The notes under the pieces: generated by a model
Database searches by the model: none
The model's input: only the letters and a program-made list of their open reading frames with translations
Told to the model about the DNA's origin: nothing
Part shown: positions 17,097 to 27,400 of the stretch, in pieces
Layout of the letters: the number at the start of each line of letters is the position of its first letter
How positions within the stretch are numbered: position 1 is the stretch's first letter
Position numbers and translations under genes: made by a program
NCBI RefSeq assembly: GCF_014646215.1
Contig: NZ_BMNA01000015.1
Location: 1-64,000, forward strand
Length of the DNA: 64,000 nucleotides
From: Nakamurella endophytica
Lineage (GTDB): Bacteria > Actinomycetota > Actinomycetes > Mycobacteriales > Nakamurellaceae
Direction of reading: 5' to 3'

Positions 17097-17360
17097 CTAC
17101 GGCTTCGAGTCGGCGTCGGCCTCGAGGTGAGGTGCGCGCAGTGCTTGGAGGTCAAGTGTCCGTCCGTTGGCGTCGGCCCAGGTGATGAGGTCGTCCAGTG
17201 CCCAGACCTGGCCCATGGTGAGTACGTCCAGGGGTTCGGGGAAACCGCGCTGGTTGGACAGTTGAACCGCGCGGCTGCGGCTGACGTGCAGCATCATTGC
17301 CAGCTCTGTCCGTCCCGCGAGTCGTAGCCGCACGGGAGCCACCGTAACCATGCCCAGCAC
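17097..17360 (-). CDS. Small helix-turn-helix DNA-binding protein (87 aa)
   Basis: AlpA/MerR-like small regulator. The segment AGRTELAMMLHVSRSRAVQL followed by SNQRGFPEPLDVLTMGQVW and LDDLITWADANGR is the layout of excisionase/AlpA-type winged helices found in many mobile elements. The GTG start has AGGAAGG 6 nt upstream. It is divergent from the DUF932 gene, with a 32-bp palindrome between them that could be its operator, and 60 bp upstream of the DUF1016 nuclease, with which it probably forms an operon. It could control the defence cluster or the plasmid genes; the sequence does not decide. Confidence 0.75.
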   Translation of the reverse strand: MLGMVTVAPVRLRLAGRTELAMMLHVSRSRAVQLSNQRGFPEPLDVLTMGQVWALDDLITWADANGRTLDLQALRAPHLEADADSKP

Positions 17361-17378
17361 TCTACAACCTTCCTCTTG

Positions 17379-17410
17379 CTTCCTACACTACACAATAGTA
17401 CAGTAGGAAG
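17379..17410. promoter_or_regulatory. Imperfect 13-bp inverted repeat, candidate operator
   Basis: Arms CTTCCTACACTAC and GTACAGTAGGAAG pair at 11 of 13 positions around the 6-bp AT-rich centre ACAATA. It lies between the divergent starts of the small helix-turn-helix gene and the DUF932 gene, where it could control both. The centre and right arm also supply -10-like sequence (ACAATAGT). Confidence 0.6.
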
Positions 17411-17452
17411 TGACAGACCGGGCGGGCCGGTTGTCGACAGGAGGACAAAGTC

Positions 17453-18463
17453 ATGGCTCACATGCTGGAGAACCTGGGCGGCGCGGCGGGGGATGCGTCG
17501 TTCGTGTCGGCGCGGCAGCACGCCTGGCACCGGTTGGGGACTGTGCTGCCCAAAGCGTTCGACGCGGCTCAGGCCATGCAGTACGCCAAGTTGGGCGGCT
17601 GGGACGTGCGGACGGTACCGCTGCAGACCGCGTCGAGCATCGACGCCGACGGCGTTACGGCCGGGATCGACGTGCCGGATGCGTTCGCCACGGTGCGGAC
17701 CAACCCAGCCACCGGGAAGGTCGAACCTCTGGGGGTGGTGGGCTCGGGGTACCGGCCGGTGCAGAACGAGGCACACGCCGAGGTGCTCAACGCCGTTGTG
17801 GACGAGGGCGGCGCGCACTTTGAGACCGCCGGCAGCCTACGGGGCGGCCGTCAGGTGTTCATGACGATGAAGCTGCCGACCACGATGCGGATCGGTGGGG
17901 TCGACCCGGTCGACCTGTACCTGGTGGCGCTTAACAGCCACGACGGGTCGTCGGCGTTCCGGCTGCTGGTCTCCCCGGTCCGGGTGGTGTGCGCCAACAC
18001 CCAGGCCGCCGCGCTCCGGTCAGCCAAGTCGAGTTTTTCGATTCGGCACACCGCCGGCGCGACCGGCCGGATCGCTGAGGCCCGGCAGGCCCTCGGGCTC
18101 ACGTTCGCCTACGCCGAAGCGTTCCAGGCCGAGGCGGACCGGCTGATCGAGCAGCCGCTGAGCGATGTGCAGTTCAAGCAGGTCATCGCCCAGGTGTGGC
18201 CCACCGAGGCGACCAGCAGCCGCACCCACGCCGCCGACGAGCGGCTACGGGAGCTGTCCCGGCTGCGCCGCTACTCCCCGACCCTGTCCGAGGACTTCCG
18301 CGGCAGCAGGTGGGGCGCCTACCAGGCCATCACCGAGTACGTGGACTTCACCGCCCCGATGCGCAGCCGCCGCGCCGGACAGGCAGAACGTGCCGAGCGG
18401 GCCGTCACCGGCACCGGCCCGGCCGTCAAGACCCGCGCGTTCGAGCTGATCGCCGCGCTGTAA
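17453..18463 (+). CDS. DUF932 / phage-plasmid-like protein (TIGR03299 type)
   Basis: A 336-residue protein of the widespread DUF932 family carried by plasmids and phages; its biochemical role is not established. It opens with MAHMLENLGG and the diagnostic ARQHAWHRLGTVLP. It continues with FATVRTNPATGKVEPLGVVG and with RLLVSPVRVVCANTQAAAL, a conserved block of this family. The C-terminal TEYVDFTAPM segment is also typical. The ATG has an AGGAGG Shine-Dalgarno. A 13-bp perfect hairpin follows the stop codon by 9 nt. It is usually part of the replication/maintenance cargo next to DUF6573-like genes, as here. Confidence 0.9.
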   Translation: MAHMLENLGGAAGDASFVSARQHAWHRLGTVLPKAFDAAQAMQYAKLGGWDVRTVPLQTASSIDADGVTAGIDVPDAFATVRTNPATGKVEPLGVVGSGYRPVQNEAHAEVLNAVVDEGGAHFETAGSLRGGRQVFMTMKLPTTMRIGGVDPVDLYLVALNSHDGSSAFRLLVSPVRVVCANTQAAALRSAKSSFSIRHTAGATGRIAEARQALGLTFAYAEAFQAEADRLIEQPLSDVQFKQVIAQVWPTEATSSRTHAADERLRELSRLRRYSPTLSEDFRGSRWGAYQAITEYVDFTAPMRSRRAGQAERAERAVTGTGPAVKTRAFELIAAL

Positions 18464-18472
18464 CCGCCAGGT

Positions 18473-18505
18473 GGTGGGCCAGGAGTTCACAGCTCCTGGC
18501 CCACC
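18473..18505 (+). terminator. Perfect 13-bp hairpin after the DUF932 gene
   Basis: Arms GGTGGGCCAGGAG and CTCCTGGCCCACC are fully complementary around the 7-nt loop TTCACAG, 9 nt after the stop codon. There is no T tract, so it may be a terminator of the type common in high-GC actinobacteria or an mRNA-stabilising structure between this gene and the next, 45 bp further on. Confidence 0.65.
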
Positions 18506-18550
18506 GGGCGCCCTCCCCCAACCGCTCAAAGCCGAAGAAGAGGCCCCCCG

Positions 18551-19414
18551 ATGATCCCTGCCCCGCGCCGCCGCAGCCACCCCGCACCACCACCGGCCGG
18601 ACCGGTCGGCCCCGGCCGATGCCCGGCCCGCCGCGCCCGCCCCATGTTCGGCCCGCAACACGACCGGCCGCTCGTGTCGATCTACTCCCGCGCCGACGCC
18701 ATCGCCGACGGGCTACTGATCGAGACGCCCCGCCAGCTGTGGGCCGAGTTCCGCATTCCGGGGCCGGCCGCCGTCACCGCGCAACTGTGGGCCGAGACGG
18801 TCGCCACCGCCACCTACCCACAGCCGCCGGCCCCGGACGCGCCGCCGGTGCTGCCGTTCGAAGTCCGCGCTCGTCTCGAAGCGCTGCTGTGGCAGGCCCG
18901 CACCGTCTACGAGACCGACCCGCGCCGCCGGCACCGGCAGACGTTCGTGGCTTGGCGGATCCCGGGGCCTCTGGCCGATGCCAGCACCCCCGGCCGGGTC
19001 CACCCCGACGAGCATCCCGACGCCCGCCCGGTCCGGGTCGCTTTCACTATCGGCCCCGGCGACTGCGGGGAAACCGTCGCCACGCTGGCCCATGCCCACA
19101 CGGGTGGGGTTGGCCGCTTCCACCTGGCCGACGACGATCCGGCCGTGACCTGGCCGGCCGCTGGCTGGGAGCCGGACAGCGCGACCGGGGATGCGCGGCC
19201 GCTGGTCACCATCGAGGTTCTGCAGGCCATGCTTGATCACGCCGCCGCGGACCCGACCCGGCCGCCCGAGGTCGAGGCCCAGTGGTGGCGAGACGGCACG
19301 GTCACCATCGACGCCGGCGGCCGCTGCATCACCCTGCGCCCGGACCCCACCGGCGACGCCGGCATCTACCCGCTCGGCCCGCTGGGCTGGCCGCTGCGCC
19401 GAACGGCCGGGTGA
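18551..19414 (+). CDS. DUF6573-like plasmid protein (287 aa)
   Basis: Function unknown. After a Pro/Arg-rich N-terminus, the words VSIYSRADAIADGLLIE match the start of the DUF6573 domain (tyrosine-Arg/Ala-ADG-x-L pattern) found in plasmid and ICE proteins. The pattern WRIPGPLADA and a stretch around PDEHPDARPVRVAFTIGPGD follow. The ATG used has AAGAAGAGG upstream, but a later start near residue 32 is possible because the first 30 residues are low-complexity. The stop overlaps the GTG of the next gene by 4 bp, so the two are translationally coupled. Confidence 0.7.
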   Translation: MIPAPRRRSHPAPPPAGPVGPGRCPARRARPMFGPQHDRPLVSIYSRADAIADGLLIETPRQLWAEFRIPGPAAVTAQLWAETVATATYPQPPAPDAPPVLPFEVRARLEALLWQARTVYETDPRRRHRQTFVAWRIPGPLADASTPGRVHPDEHPDARPVRVAFTIGPGDCGETVATLAHAHTGGVGRFHLADDDPAVTWPAAGWEPDSATGDARPLVTIEVLQAMLDHAAADPTRPPEVEAQWWRDGTVTIDAGGRCITLRPDPTGDAGIYPLGPLGWPLRRTAG

Positions 19415-19743
19415 CCGGCATGCACGACGATCGGGTCCGCTACCACGGGTCGCTGACCGAGCAGCACGGTCCGGCCGTGCGGCTGGGGTATTGCCCGTGC
19501 CCGGACTGCCGCGACCTCGCCGGCCGTAGCCGCGAACGGGCCACGGGGCGGTGGGACGGCGACGGCCTCGGCGACGAACGCTTCCGGCTGGTGCTGCCCG
19601 ACGGCAGCGTCCTCTCGCACGTCCGCGCCTACAGCTTCACCGACCTCTCCGCCGCGGCACCGTGCCCCGGCCGCGCAGCGGGCCATCCGCTCCTGACCGT
19701 CCCGCGGAAGCGGTCCGGGTCTTGGCCTGCCGATCGTCGGTGA
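19411..19743 (+). CDS. Small cysteine-containing protein of unknown function (110 aa)
   Basis: Starts at a GTG inside the GTGA that ends the DUF6573-like gene, or at the ATG three codons later. It contains the cluster YCPCPDCRD, a possible zinc-binding knuckle, and a segment RFRLVLPDGSVLSHVRAYSF that reads as real coding sequence. No family is recognised. Its position and coupling make it part of the plasmid-type operon. Confidence 0.6.
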   Translation: MTGMHDDRVRYHGSLTEQHGPAVRLGYCPCPDCRDLAGRSRERATGRWDGDGLGDERFRLVLPDGSVLSHVRAYSFTDLSAAAPCPGRAAGHPLLTVPRKRSGSWPADRR

Positions 19744-20299
19744 CGGGTCGACGCCGAGTTGCGCGCACCTTGCAGCCGCCGACGGGGTCGAGCAGCCGTC
19801 GATGCGAGGCGGCGCGGTGTAGCGGCGTGGCCACGGGCGTTGTCAGCGCGGGTGGCTAACGTCGGTCGGGGCGGGCCGCGTGTCGAATGCCGGATCCGGC
19901 CGCATCAACAAGTTGAGCGGCCGGACCCCGACAGACGGTCGTGAGTCCCCGGGAAGGCTCACGAACGCCGACCGACCTTCGCACGGTCGCAGCCATCCGC
20001 GGTACACCCGCACGGGCGCTTCGAGACCGCAAACGCGGAACGGCCCGGCCGGCTCTTGCTCGAACCGACCGGACCTAGCGCGGCCGCCTATCCCGGGAAG
20101 GCTTCCCCGCTACCAACCCGCTTCCGGCTCCGGGGCGGGGCAACCTCCTCGTCAGACTGCGGTGTGACCGACCGGTACCGAGTGGGCTGCGGCACCGGCG
20201 GCGGCCGCCTAGCGCCGCTGGTACGGGTTTGCGTACCCGGTGGGCGTCAGGCCACGGGAATCCGGTCGCGTGGTCCGCTCACGCCAACTTCGACGCCAG
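19744..20299. other. GC-rich intergenic region with short repeats
   Basis: No gene seen in ~550 bases between convergent genes. The 12-mer CCCGGGAAGGCT occurs twice (19948-19959 and 20092-20103). The second copy forms the small palindrome GGGAAGGCTTCCC and the first sits inside GTGAG...CTCAC arms. These could be weak terminators for the convergent transcripts. Confidence 0.35.
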
Positions 20300-20932
20300 T
20301 CAGAAGAGGGCTGGCGCCGCCGGCGCTGCTGCTGGTCGATCGTCCGGCGTGGCTCGGGGGTCGAACAGGTCGACCGGGAAGTCGTCCCACCCGGGCACCG
20401 GGGTGCGGGCCGGTTCACCGAACAGCGGCAGCAGAGCTGCGAGTGGGTCACCGACCGCGACCGCCGCCGCTAGGACGTCGGCGAGCGTGTCCGGGTGGGC
20501 GTGCGGGTCGGTGCGCAGCGCGTCCCGCAGCGCCGCTTGGATGGCCAGGGACGCGCCGAGGTTGCCGCGCACATCGGTCCGGCCTGGCCGTGGCCCGACC
20601 GCCCGGCCACGCTGCACCGCCTGCCGCATGTTCTCCCGTTGGCTTCCGACCCGGACATGACCGGGCCGGGTGGACACGCACAGCCGCTGGTCGCAATCAT
20701 GCAGCACCGTCGAACCCAGCTGCACCGGCCCGGACGCCAGCTGCGCGGCCACCTGGTGCGGGGTGACCGTCCGACCGACCGGGGTGCCGTTGGGGACGGC
20801 GAACCGGCCATACCCGTCGGACCCGACCGCGCCCATCCACACCTGACACGTCGCCGTCACCACGACCCGGCGGCGCAGCCGCGCCACATCACCGGCCGAC
20901 AGGTACAGCGGCTCACCGTGGGACTTACTCAC
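20300..20932 (-). CDS. HNH-type endonuclease-like protein (210 aa)
   Basis: Resembles the small HNH proteins of actinobacterial phages and plasmids. The pattern is CQVWMGAVGSDGYGRFAV, then HQVAAQL (first His region), HDCDQRLCVSTRPGHVRVGS and QRENMRQAVQRGR; the Cys pair and the terminal Q-x-E-N-M match the HNH_3 layout. The histidine in the usual HNH position is only partly conserved, so activity is uncertain. The C-terminal ~80 residues are Ala/Pro-rich. The GTG start overlaps the TAA of the upstream gene by 8 bp (GTGAGTAA), so the two are coupled. It lies with the relaxase accessory gene next to the transfer origin candidate. Confidence 0.65.
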   Translation of the reverse strand: MSKSHGEPLYLSAGDVARLRRRVVVTATCQVWMGAVGSDGYGRFAVPNGTPVGRTVTPHQVAAQLASGPVQLGSTVLHDCDQRLCVSTRPGHVRVGSQRENMRQAVQRGRAVGPRPGRTDVRGNLGASLAIQAALRDALRTDPHAHPDTLADVLAAAVAVGDPLAALLPLFGEPARTPVPGWDDFPVDLFDPRATPDDRPAAAPAAPALF

Positions 20933-21359
20933 TGTCCGCGCCGGCGCCGGCGCCCTCACGGGTGGCCGGGGCCCCACTGTCGGCGGGCGCTGCTGCCTTG
21001 ACGGTGAGTCGTCGCACGTCCGCTAGCGGCAGGCCAGTCAGCGATGCGATGTCGGCCGCCTTGACGCCTTCGCCGGTCAGCGCGGCAAGGCCCGCGGCTA
21101 GCGCCGGTTCCGCGGCGCCCAGCGCGTCATTCTCAGCGCGGTCGATCTTCGCGACGGCCGCGTCGTACGCGGCGTGGGCGGCCGCGCGTTCCTCGGCGGC
21201 GTGGCCGGTGATCGCGGCGAGCTGTTCGGCCGCGTCGATCACCGCGGCGGCAGCTTCCTCAATCCGGCTATCGCGTGCTGCCCGGTCCGCGGTCAACGCC
21301 GCCCACCGCTGCCGCGCCTGCTGCCGCGCCGTGACCGCCCGGTTCGTCTTCGACCCCAT
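20925..21359 (-). CDS. Coiled-coil protein divergent from the relaxase (144 aa)
   Basis: No family recognised. It has a basic N-terminus (SKTNRAVTARQQARQRWAAL), a long Ala/Glu-rich helical region and a C-terminal segment KAADIASLTGLPLADVRRLT that looks like a helix-turn-helix. Its place, divergent from the MobF relaxase across a ~130-bp region, is where relaxosome accessory DNA-binding proteins are usually encoded, so that role is a reasonable inference. An upstream GTG at 21389 would add ten residues. It overlaps the HNH-like gene downstream. Confidence 0.6.
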   Translation of the reverse strand: MGSKTNRAVTARQQARQRWAALTADRAARDSRIEEAAAAVIDAAEQLAAITGHAAEERAAAHAAYDAAVAKIDRAENDALGAAEPALAAGLAALTGEGVKAADIASLTGLPLADVRRLTVKAAAPADSGAPATREGAGAGADSE

Positions 21360-21460
21360 GTCGCTGACCGTAGCGACCCGCACCGACACCGCATACCTAC
21401 CACGCCACCGCCTACTGGCGTCAGCCGCAAGCCTGCACCCTCGAAGCAGTCACACCTCTT

Positions 21461-21482
21461 GCACTCCGGCACCGTAGAGTGC
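21461..21482. promoter_or_regulatory. Short inverted repeat upstream of the relaxase, candidate oriT or translational element
   Basis: Arms GCACTC and GAGTGC are perfectly complementary around a 10-nt loop, ending 8 nt before the relaxase ATG and touching its GGGAAG Shine-Dalgarno. The ~130-bp divergent region is the natural place for the origin of transfer nicked by the adjacent relaxase, but no known nic consensus was recognised. Confidence 0.35.
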
Positions 21483-21490
21483 GGGAAGTG

Positions 21491-24400
21491 ATGTCGCTGC
21501 ACAAGCTGACCGCCGGGGACGGGTACACGTACCTGATCCGGCAGGTCGCCGCGCAGGACGCCACCGAACGCGGCACGGACTCGCTGGAGAGCTACTACTC
21601 GGCCAAGGGTGAGGCGCCGGGGCACTGGTGGGGTCGCGGCCTCGACGGGCTGGACGTGTCGGGGACCGTCACCGAACAGCAGATGCGGAACCTGTTCGGG
21701 GAGGGCCTGCACCCCAACGCCGACCAGCTCATCGAGCAGGCCCTGACCGAACTACCGCACGGCGGACGCCGCCGCGAGCAGCTGCGACACCTGACCAAGG
21801 CGGGCCGACTGGGCCGGCCGTTCCCCGTCTACCCGGGCGACACCCCGTGGCGCGCCCGCCTCGGCTTGGCCTACCTGGACACCGAGCTCGGCGTGCGGCG
21901 ACCGCTCACCGAGGCCGAGAAGAGCCAGATCCGCACCCAGGTCGCCACCGACCTGTTCACCGAACTGCACGGCCGGCCGCCGGGCACTGGGCAGGAACTG
22001 TCCGGGTTCCTCGCGGCGCAATCCCGCGCCCAAACCTCGGCGGTCGCCGGGTACGACCTCACCTTCTCCCCCGTCAAATCGGTGTCCGCGTTGTGGGCGG
22101 TGGCCCCGTTGCAGGTGTCCGCTCAGATCGAGGCCGCCCACGCCGACGCGGTCCAACAGACCTTGCAGTGGTTGGAGACCGAGGCCGGCTACACCCGGGA
22201 AGGCACCCGCGGCGTCGCCCAGGTCGAGACCACCGGACTGATCGGAGCGGTGTTCACCCACCGCGACTCCCGCGCCGGCGACCCCGACCTGCACACACAC
22301 GTCGCCGTCTCCAACAAGGTCCAAACCCGATCCGGGAAATGGCTGGCGCTAGACGGGCGGATGCTGCACCGGATGGCCGTTGCAGCGTCCGAGCGGTACA
22401 ACACGCTGCTCGAGGCCGGCATCACCGAGCGGATCGGCGGCACCTTCCAGCCCCGCCAACAAGACGTGCCCGGGCGGCGGCCAGTGCGGGAACTGGTCGG
22501 CGTCCCCACCGAACTGATCCAGCGGTGGTCGTCCCGACGCGAGTCCATCGAGGCCAAGACCGAGCAGCTGCACGCGAAGTTCCTAACCGACCACGGCCGG
22601 GTCCCCACCGCCGTGGAACGCATCGGCCTGGCGCAGCAAGCCACCCTGGCGACCCGGCAGGCCAAGCACGAACCCCGTTCCCTGGCTCAGCAACGCGCCG
22701 CCTGGCACACCGAAGCGGTCCACGCCCTGGGCGGCGAAGACCGACTGGCCGCCGTGCTGCAGCAGGTGCAGCAGCCGCCCGACCCCGACCAGTACCGACC
22801 GGTAACCCGGCAGCTACTGACCGGCCTGACCGAAGCGGTGGTGCAGGTGACCGCCGAACACCGCGGCCAGTGGCGCTGGCACAACCTTGCCGCCGAAGCC
22901 CTGCGGCAGGCCCGCGCCGCCGGCGTCGACCCCGCCCAAGCCGCCTCGGTCGCTGCCCAGGTCACCGACCTGGCCGCCGGCGGGGAGCACTGCCTACCCA
23001 TCGGCGCCGACACCGACCCCGTCGACACCGCCCACCCGGTCCCGCCGCAGCTGCAGCGCTCGGACGGGTCGTCGGTGTTCCGGATGGCCCGCGGGCAACT
23101 GTTCACCTCCCCCGCCGTCCTGCACGCCGAACAGCGGATCCTGGCCCAAGCCGCCCTGCTCGACGGCCGCACCCTCGCCGCCTCCGACATCGACATCGCC
23201 GCGCTGGAATGGTCGGCCAACAACGACGGCCGCGTCCTGAACACCGGCCAACAAGCTCTCGTGCACACCGTGGCCACCACCGGCCGGCGGGTGCAGCTGG
23301 CGCTGGCACCCGCCGGCACCGGCAAGACCACCGCCATGGGTGTGCTGGCCGCCGCGTGGCGCGCCAGCGGCGGCACCGTCCTCGGCCTGGCCCCGCAAGC
23401 CTCCGCCGCGCAGGAACTGTCCGCCGCGATCCCCGGCGTGCACGCCGACACCCTCGACAAGCTCGTCCACGATCTGCGCCGCCTGGCCCCCAGCGACCGG
23501 GCACCGTGGATCGGCCGCGTCGACGCCGACACCCTCGTGATCATCGACGAAGCCGGCCTGGCCTCGACACCGAAGCTGGACACCGCCATCAGCTACATCA
23601 CCGGCCGCGGCGGCCGAGTCCTGCTGGTCGGGGACGACCAACAACGCGCCGCCGCCGGCGCCGGCGGCCTGCTCCGCGACCTCGAAGCCGTCCACGGCGC
23701 CGTCACCCTGACCGAGGTGCTCCGGTTCACCGACCCCGTGCTCGGCCACGCATCACTGGCGTTGCGAGCCGGGGACCCCAGCGTCGCCGGGTTCTACGCC
23801 GACCGCGGCGAACTGCACGCCGCCACCCCAGACACCGCCGCCGACCAGGCCTTCACCGCCTGGGCCGCCGACACCGCCGCTGGCGCCGACTCGGTCATGA
23901 TCGCCCCAACCCTGGACATGGTCGGCGCGCTCAACGCCCGCGCCCGCGCTGCGCGGGCCGCCGCCGGCGCCCTGCGCGGCCCCCACCTCACCTTGCCCAA
24001 CGGCGAAAACGTCGCCGCCGGCGACGTCATCATCACCAAACGGAACAAGCGCAGCCTGTCCCTGGGCGGCACCGACTTCGTCCGCAACAACTACCGGTGG
24101 ACCGTCACCGCCGTGCACCCCGACGGGTCGCTGCGTGCCGTCGAAACCGTCCGCCAAGTGGAACGCACCATCCCCGCCTGGTATGTGCAGCAAGGGTTCG
24201 TCCGGCTCGGCTACGCCCATACCGCCGCGTCCGTGCAAGGCATGACCGTCGGCTCCCCCACCGGCCGCAACCGGCGGCGCGGCACTGCGCACGTCGTCGT
24301 TGCCGACGGCATGACCCGCAACGACCTCTACCCGGCGTTGACCCGCGCCGTCGACGGCAGCCACGCCTACGTCATCACCCCCGGAACAGGCGACCCACAC

Positions 24401-27400
24401 GACGTCGTCACCCCCGGCGCGGTTACGCCGCCCACCCCCGTCGAGGTGTTCGCCGGCATCCTCGCCCGCGACGGCTCCGCCCGATCCGTCACCACCGAAC
24501 TACGGCACGCCGCCGACCCCACCCACCGGCTCGGCCCCGCCGCCGACGCCTACCTGCACGCCGTCACCACCGCCGCTGAAACGGTCCTTGGACCCGACCG
24601 GCTCGCCGCGCTGACTGACGCCGCGGAACAGGCCGCGCCCGGCGTAACCGACGCCGCAGCATGGGACACCCTGCGCGGCCACCTAGCCGTCCTGGAACTG
24701 TCCGGACGGGACGCCGCCGCCGAGCTGGCGGCCGCCGCCGCAGCACGTGAACTGGACACCGCCGGCGACCCGGCCGCGACCCTGGACTGGCGGCTCGACC
24801 CCACCGGCAACCACTCCCAACACGCCGGCCCCGTCCCGAGGCCCCTGCCGTGGCTGCCCGCCATCCCCCACGTCCTGGCCGCCAACCTGCAATGGGGCGA
24901 CTACCTGCACGCCCGCCGCCAGCTGGTCGACGACCTCGCCGGCCAAATCCGCCAACAGGTACGCGTGTGGACCGTCGACGCCGCCCCGGCGTGGGCCATG
25001 CCTTACCTGCCCGACCGGGACGTCACCGCCGACCTGGCGGTGTGGCGGGCCGCGCACAGCACACCCACCGACGACCCACGCCCCGCCGGGGACAAGCCGC
25101 AACGGATCGCCGAACAGCAGCAACGCCGGCACCTGATCGACCGGGCCGTCACGGTCGCGGGCGACCCCGCCGACGGCGCCGACCGCTGGGCCGACATGCT
25201 GGCCCACGCCGGTGTCAACGTCACCAGCGACGACTACTGGCCCGTCATCGCCGGCCGGCTGTCCCTAGCCGAGACGGCCGGGCTACCGGTGCGGCACCTA
25301 CTCGACCACGCCATCGCCGACCGGACCCCGCTGCCCACCGAGGGCACAGCCGGGGCTTTGTGGTGGCGGCTCGCCCCGCACATCAGCGCCGACTCCTACA
25401 CCCCCACCCCGGCCGGACACCGGCTGCGCCCGCCATGGGTCGGCCGGCTGCAACACGCACTCGGCCGCGAGGCGACCGACCGGATCCTGACCGACCGGCT
25501 GTGGCCCACCATCGTCGGCGCCGTCGACAGCTACGCCCGCACCCCCGCCGCCACCGTCGACGGGCACCGACCCGAGCAGATCGCCGCCGACGCCGCGCAA
25601 CTACTCGCCGCCGCCTGCGACACCGTCCGCCCCCACGAACAAGCCGCGGTGTTGCTGTGGCACATCGGCACCCTCACCGACCCGCAACCACCAGACCCGC
25701 ACCACGAACCCGACGCGCCCGACCCGGACGAGGCAGACCGGCGCCGCCCCGCCGACGCCGACCAGCTCCTGGGCGACCCCGACCTCGACCCGGGCACCGA
25801 CCGCAGCACCACCCGCACCGTCCCGCCCGTCGACGACACCGACCCCACCCTCGACCCGGCCGCGGACCCGTTCAACCTCGACCTGCACACCGCGGACGCC
25901 GCCGCAATCGACGCCCAACACGCCACCCACATCCACGACCTGGTCGAGCCCGACGAGTACGGGCCCGTCGACGACCAGCAGGATCGGCCGGTCGACGGCG
26001 ACGACGCCCTCCCCACCCCGGACGACGACCCCCTACCGCCGCCGCCCGCCGAACCAGACCGCTTCCCCACCACCGACCATCCGGTGCTGGCCGACGTCGA
26101 CGAGGCAGCGCAGGCGGCGGCGCTGGACCGCTCCCGCGCAGCGCTCACCGCGGCCGCCGCCTTCTACCACCAACAGGCCGCCGGCTCGTGGGTGCCCCGC
26201 TACCTCGCCGGCCGCGGCCTGGCAACCCCGGCTGCCGCCGACTTCGGCCACGCCCCCGCCGCGTGGACCGCCACCCGTGACCACCTGCACGGGCTCGGAT
26301 TCAGCGACACCGAGCTTCTCGCCGCCGGCCTTGTCCAAACCACCAGCCGCGGCGGCATCGTCGACCGGCTCCGCGACCGCGCCGTCACACCCATCACCAC
26401 ACCCGACGGACAGGTCGCCGGCTTCATCGGACGCAAGAACCCGTCCGACACCAACACCGAGACACCCAAGTACCTCAACACCCCCACCACCGCCCTCTAC
26501 GACAAGAGCCGGCTGCTCTACGGGCTCACCCCCGACGCCGTGGCGGCGCTACGCGACGGCGCTGACCTGGTCATCGTCGAGGGACCGATGGACGCCGCCG
26601 CCGTCAACGCCGCCCACCGCGAACCGGCCGGCCACCACCCGGCGGTCGTCGCTGTCGCACCGTGCGGCACCGCCCTCACCGCCGAGCACCTGGCCACCCT
26701 CGACGCCGTCACCGATGGCCGCCTGACAGCCAGGCAGATCGTGGTGGCATTCGACCAGGACACCGCCGGCCGGGCCGCCGCAGTCCGCGCCCACCAACTG
26801 CTCGCCCACACCGGCATCCACGACAGCCGCGGACTCCTGACCCACCCCGGCAAGGACCTCGCCGACCTGCTCGCCGACGCAGGCCCTGACACCGTCCGCG
26901 ACGCGGTCAACGACCGGCGGCAGCTGACCGACCTGGTCGTCGACGACACCCTGGAACAGGTCCGCGCGCACACCTTCCGCGACCGCCCCGGCGGCCACAC
27001 CCTCACCCAGGCCGCCCAGGACATCACCTTCCGGGTCCAGGCGTTCCAAGCCCTCGAGCGGCGCCTGGCCGGCCTGCCCGACCACGCCGTCCAACGGCAG
27101 GCCGCCCGGATCGCCGACCAGCTCGGGATGCAACCCATCGACGTGCTGGACCGGCTCACCTACGACCGCCGCGCCACCGCCGCCACCCACGCCACCGTCG
27201 ACGACCCCCGCCACACCGACCCGGGCGTCGGCGACATCGGCGGCAACGCCGGTGACCTGGCGGCAGCCCTGCGGCTGCCGGAACCGCCGGTGCTGTCCAG
27301 CTACGGCCAGGCCGTCCTGGCCGCCGCGCACGGCACCGCACCCGCCGCCGACAACCACGCCGAACCTGCCGCCGACCTCGTCCCGGCCGCAGCGCATACG

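Noticed and set aside
21414-21426. 13-mer ACTGGCGTCAGCC shared with 45461-45473, upstream of the two transfer transcripts
   Set aside because: Identical 13-mers are expected many times by chance in 64 kb; no further context supports a shared site, though a test of both as oriT-related would be easy.
21628-24579. Second ~980-codon open frame inside the relaxase gene
   Set aside because: Extremely Arg/Pro-rich translation with no motif; the relaxase frame over the same DNA has conserved HUH and Walker motifs.
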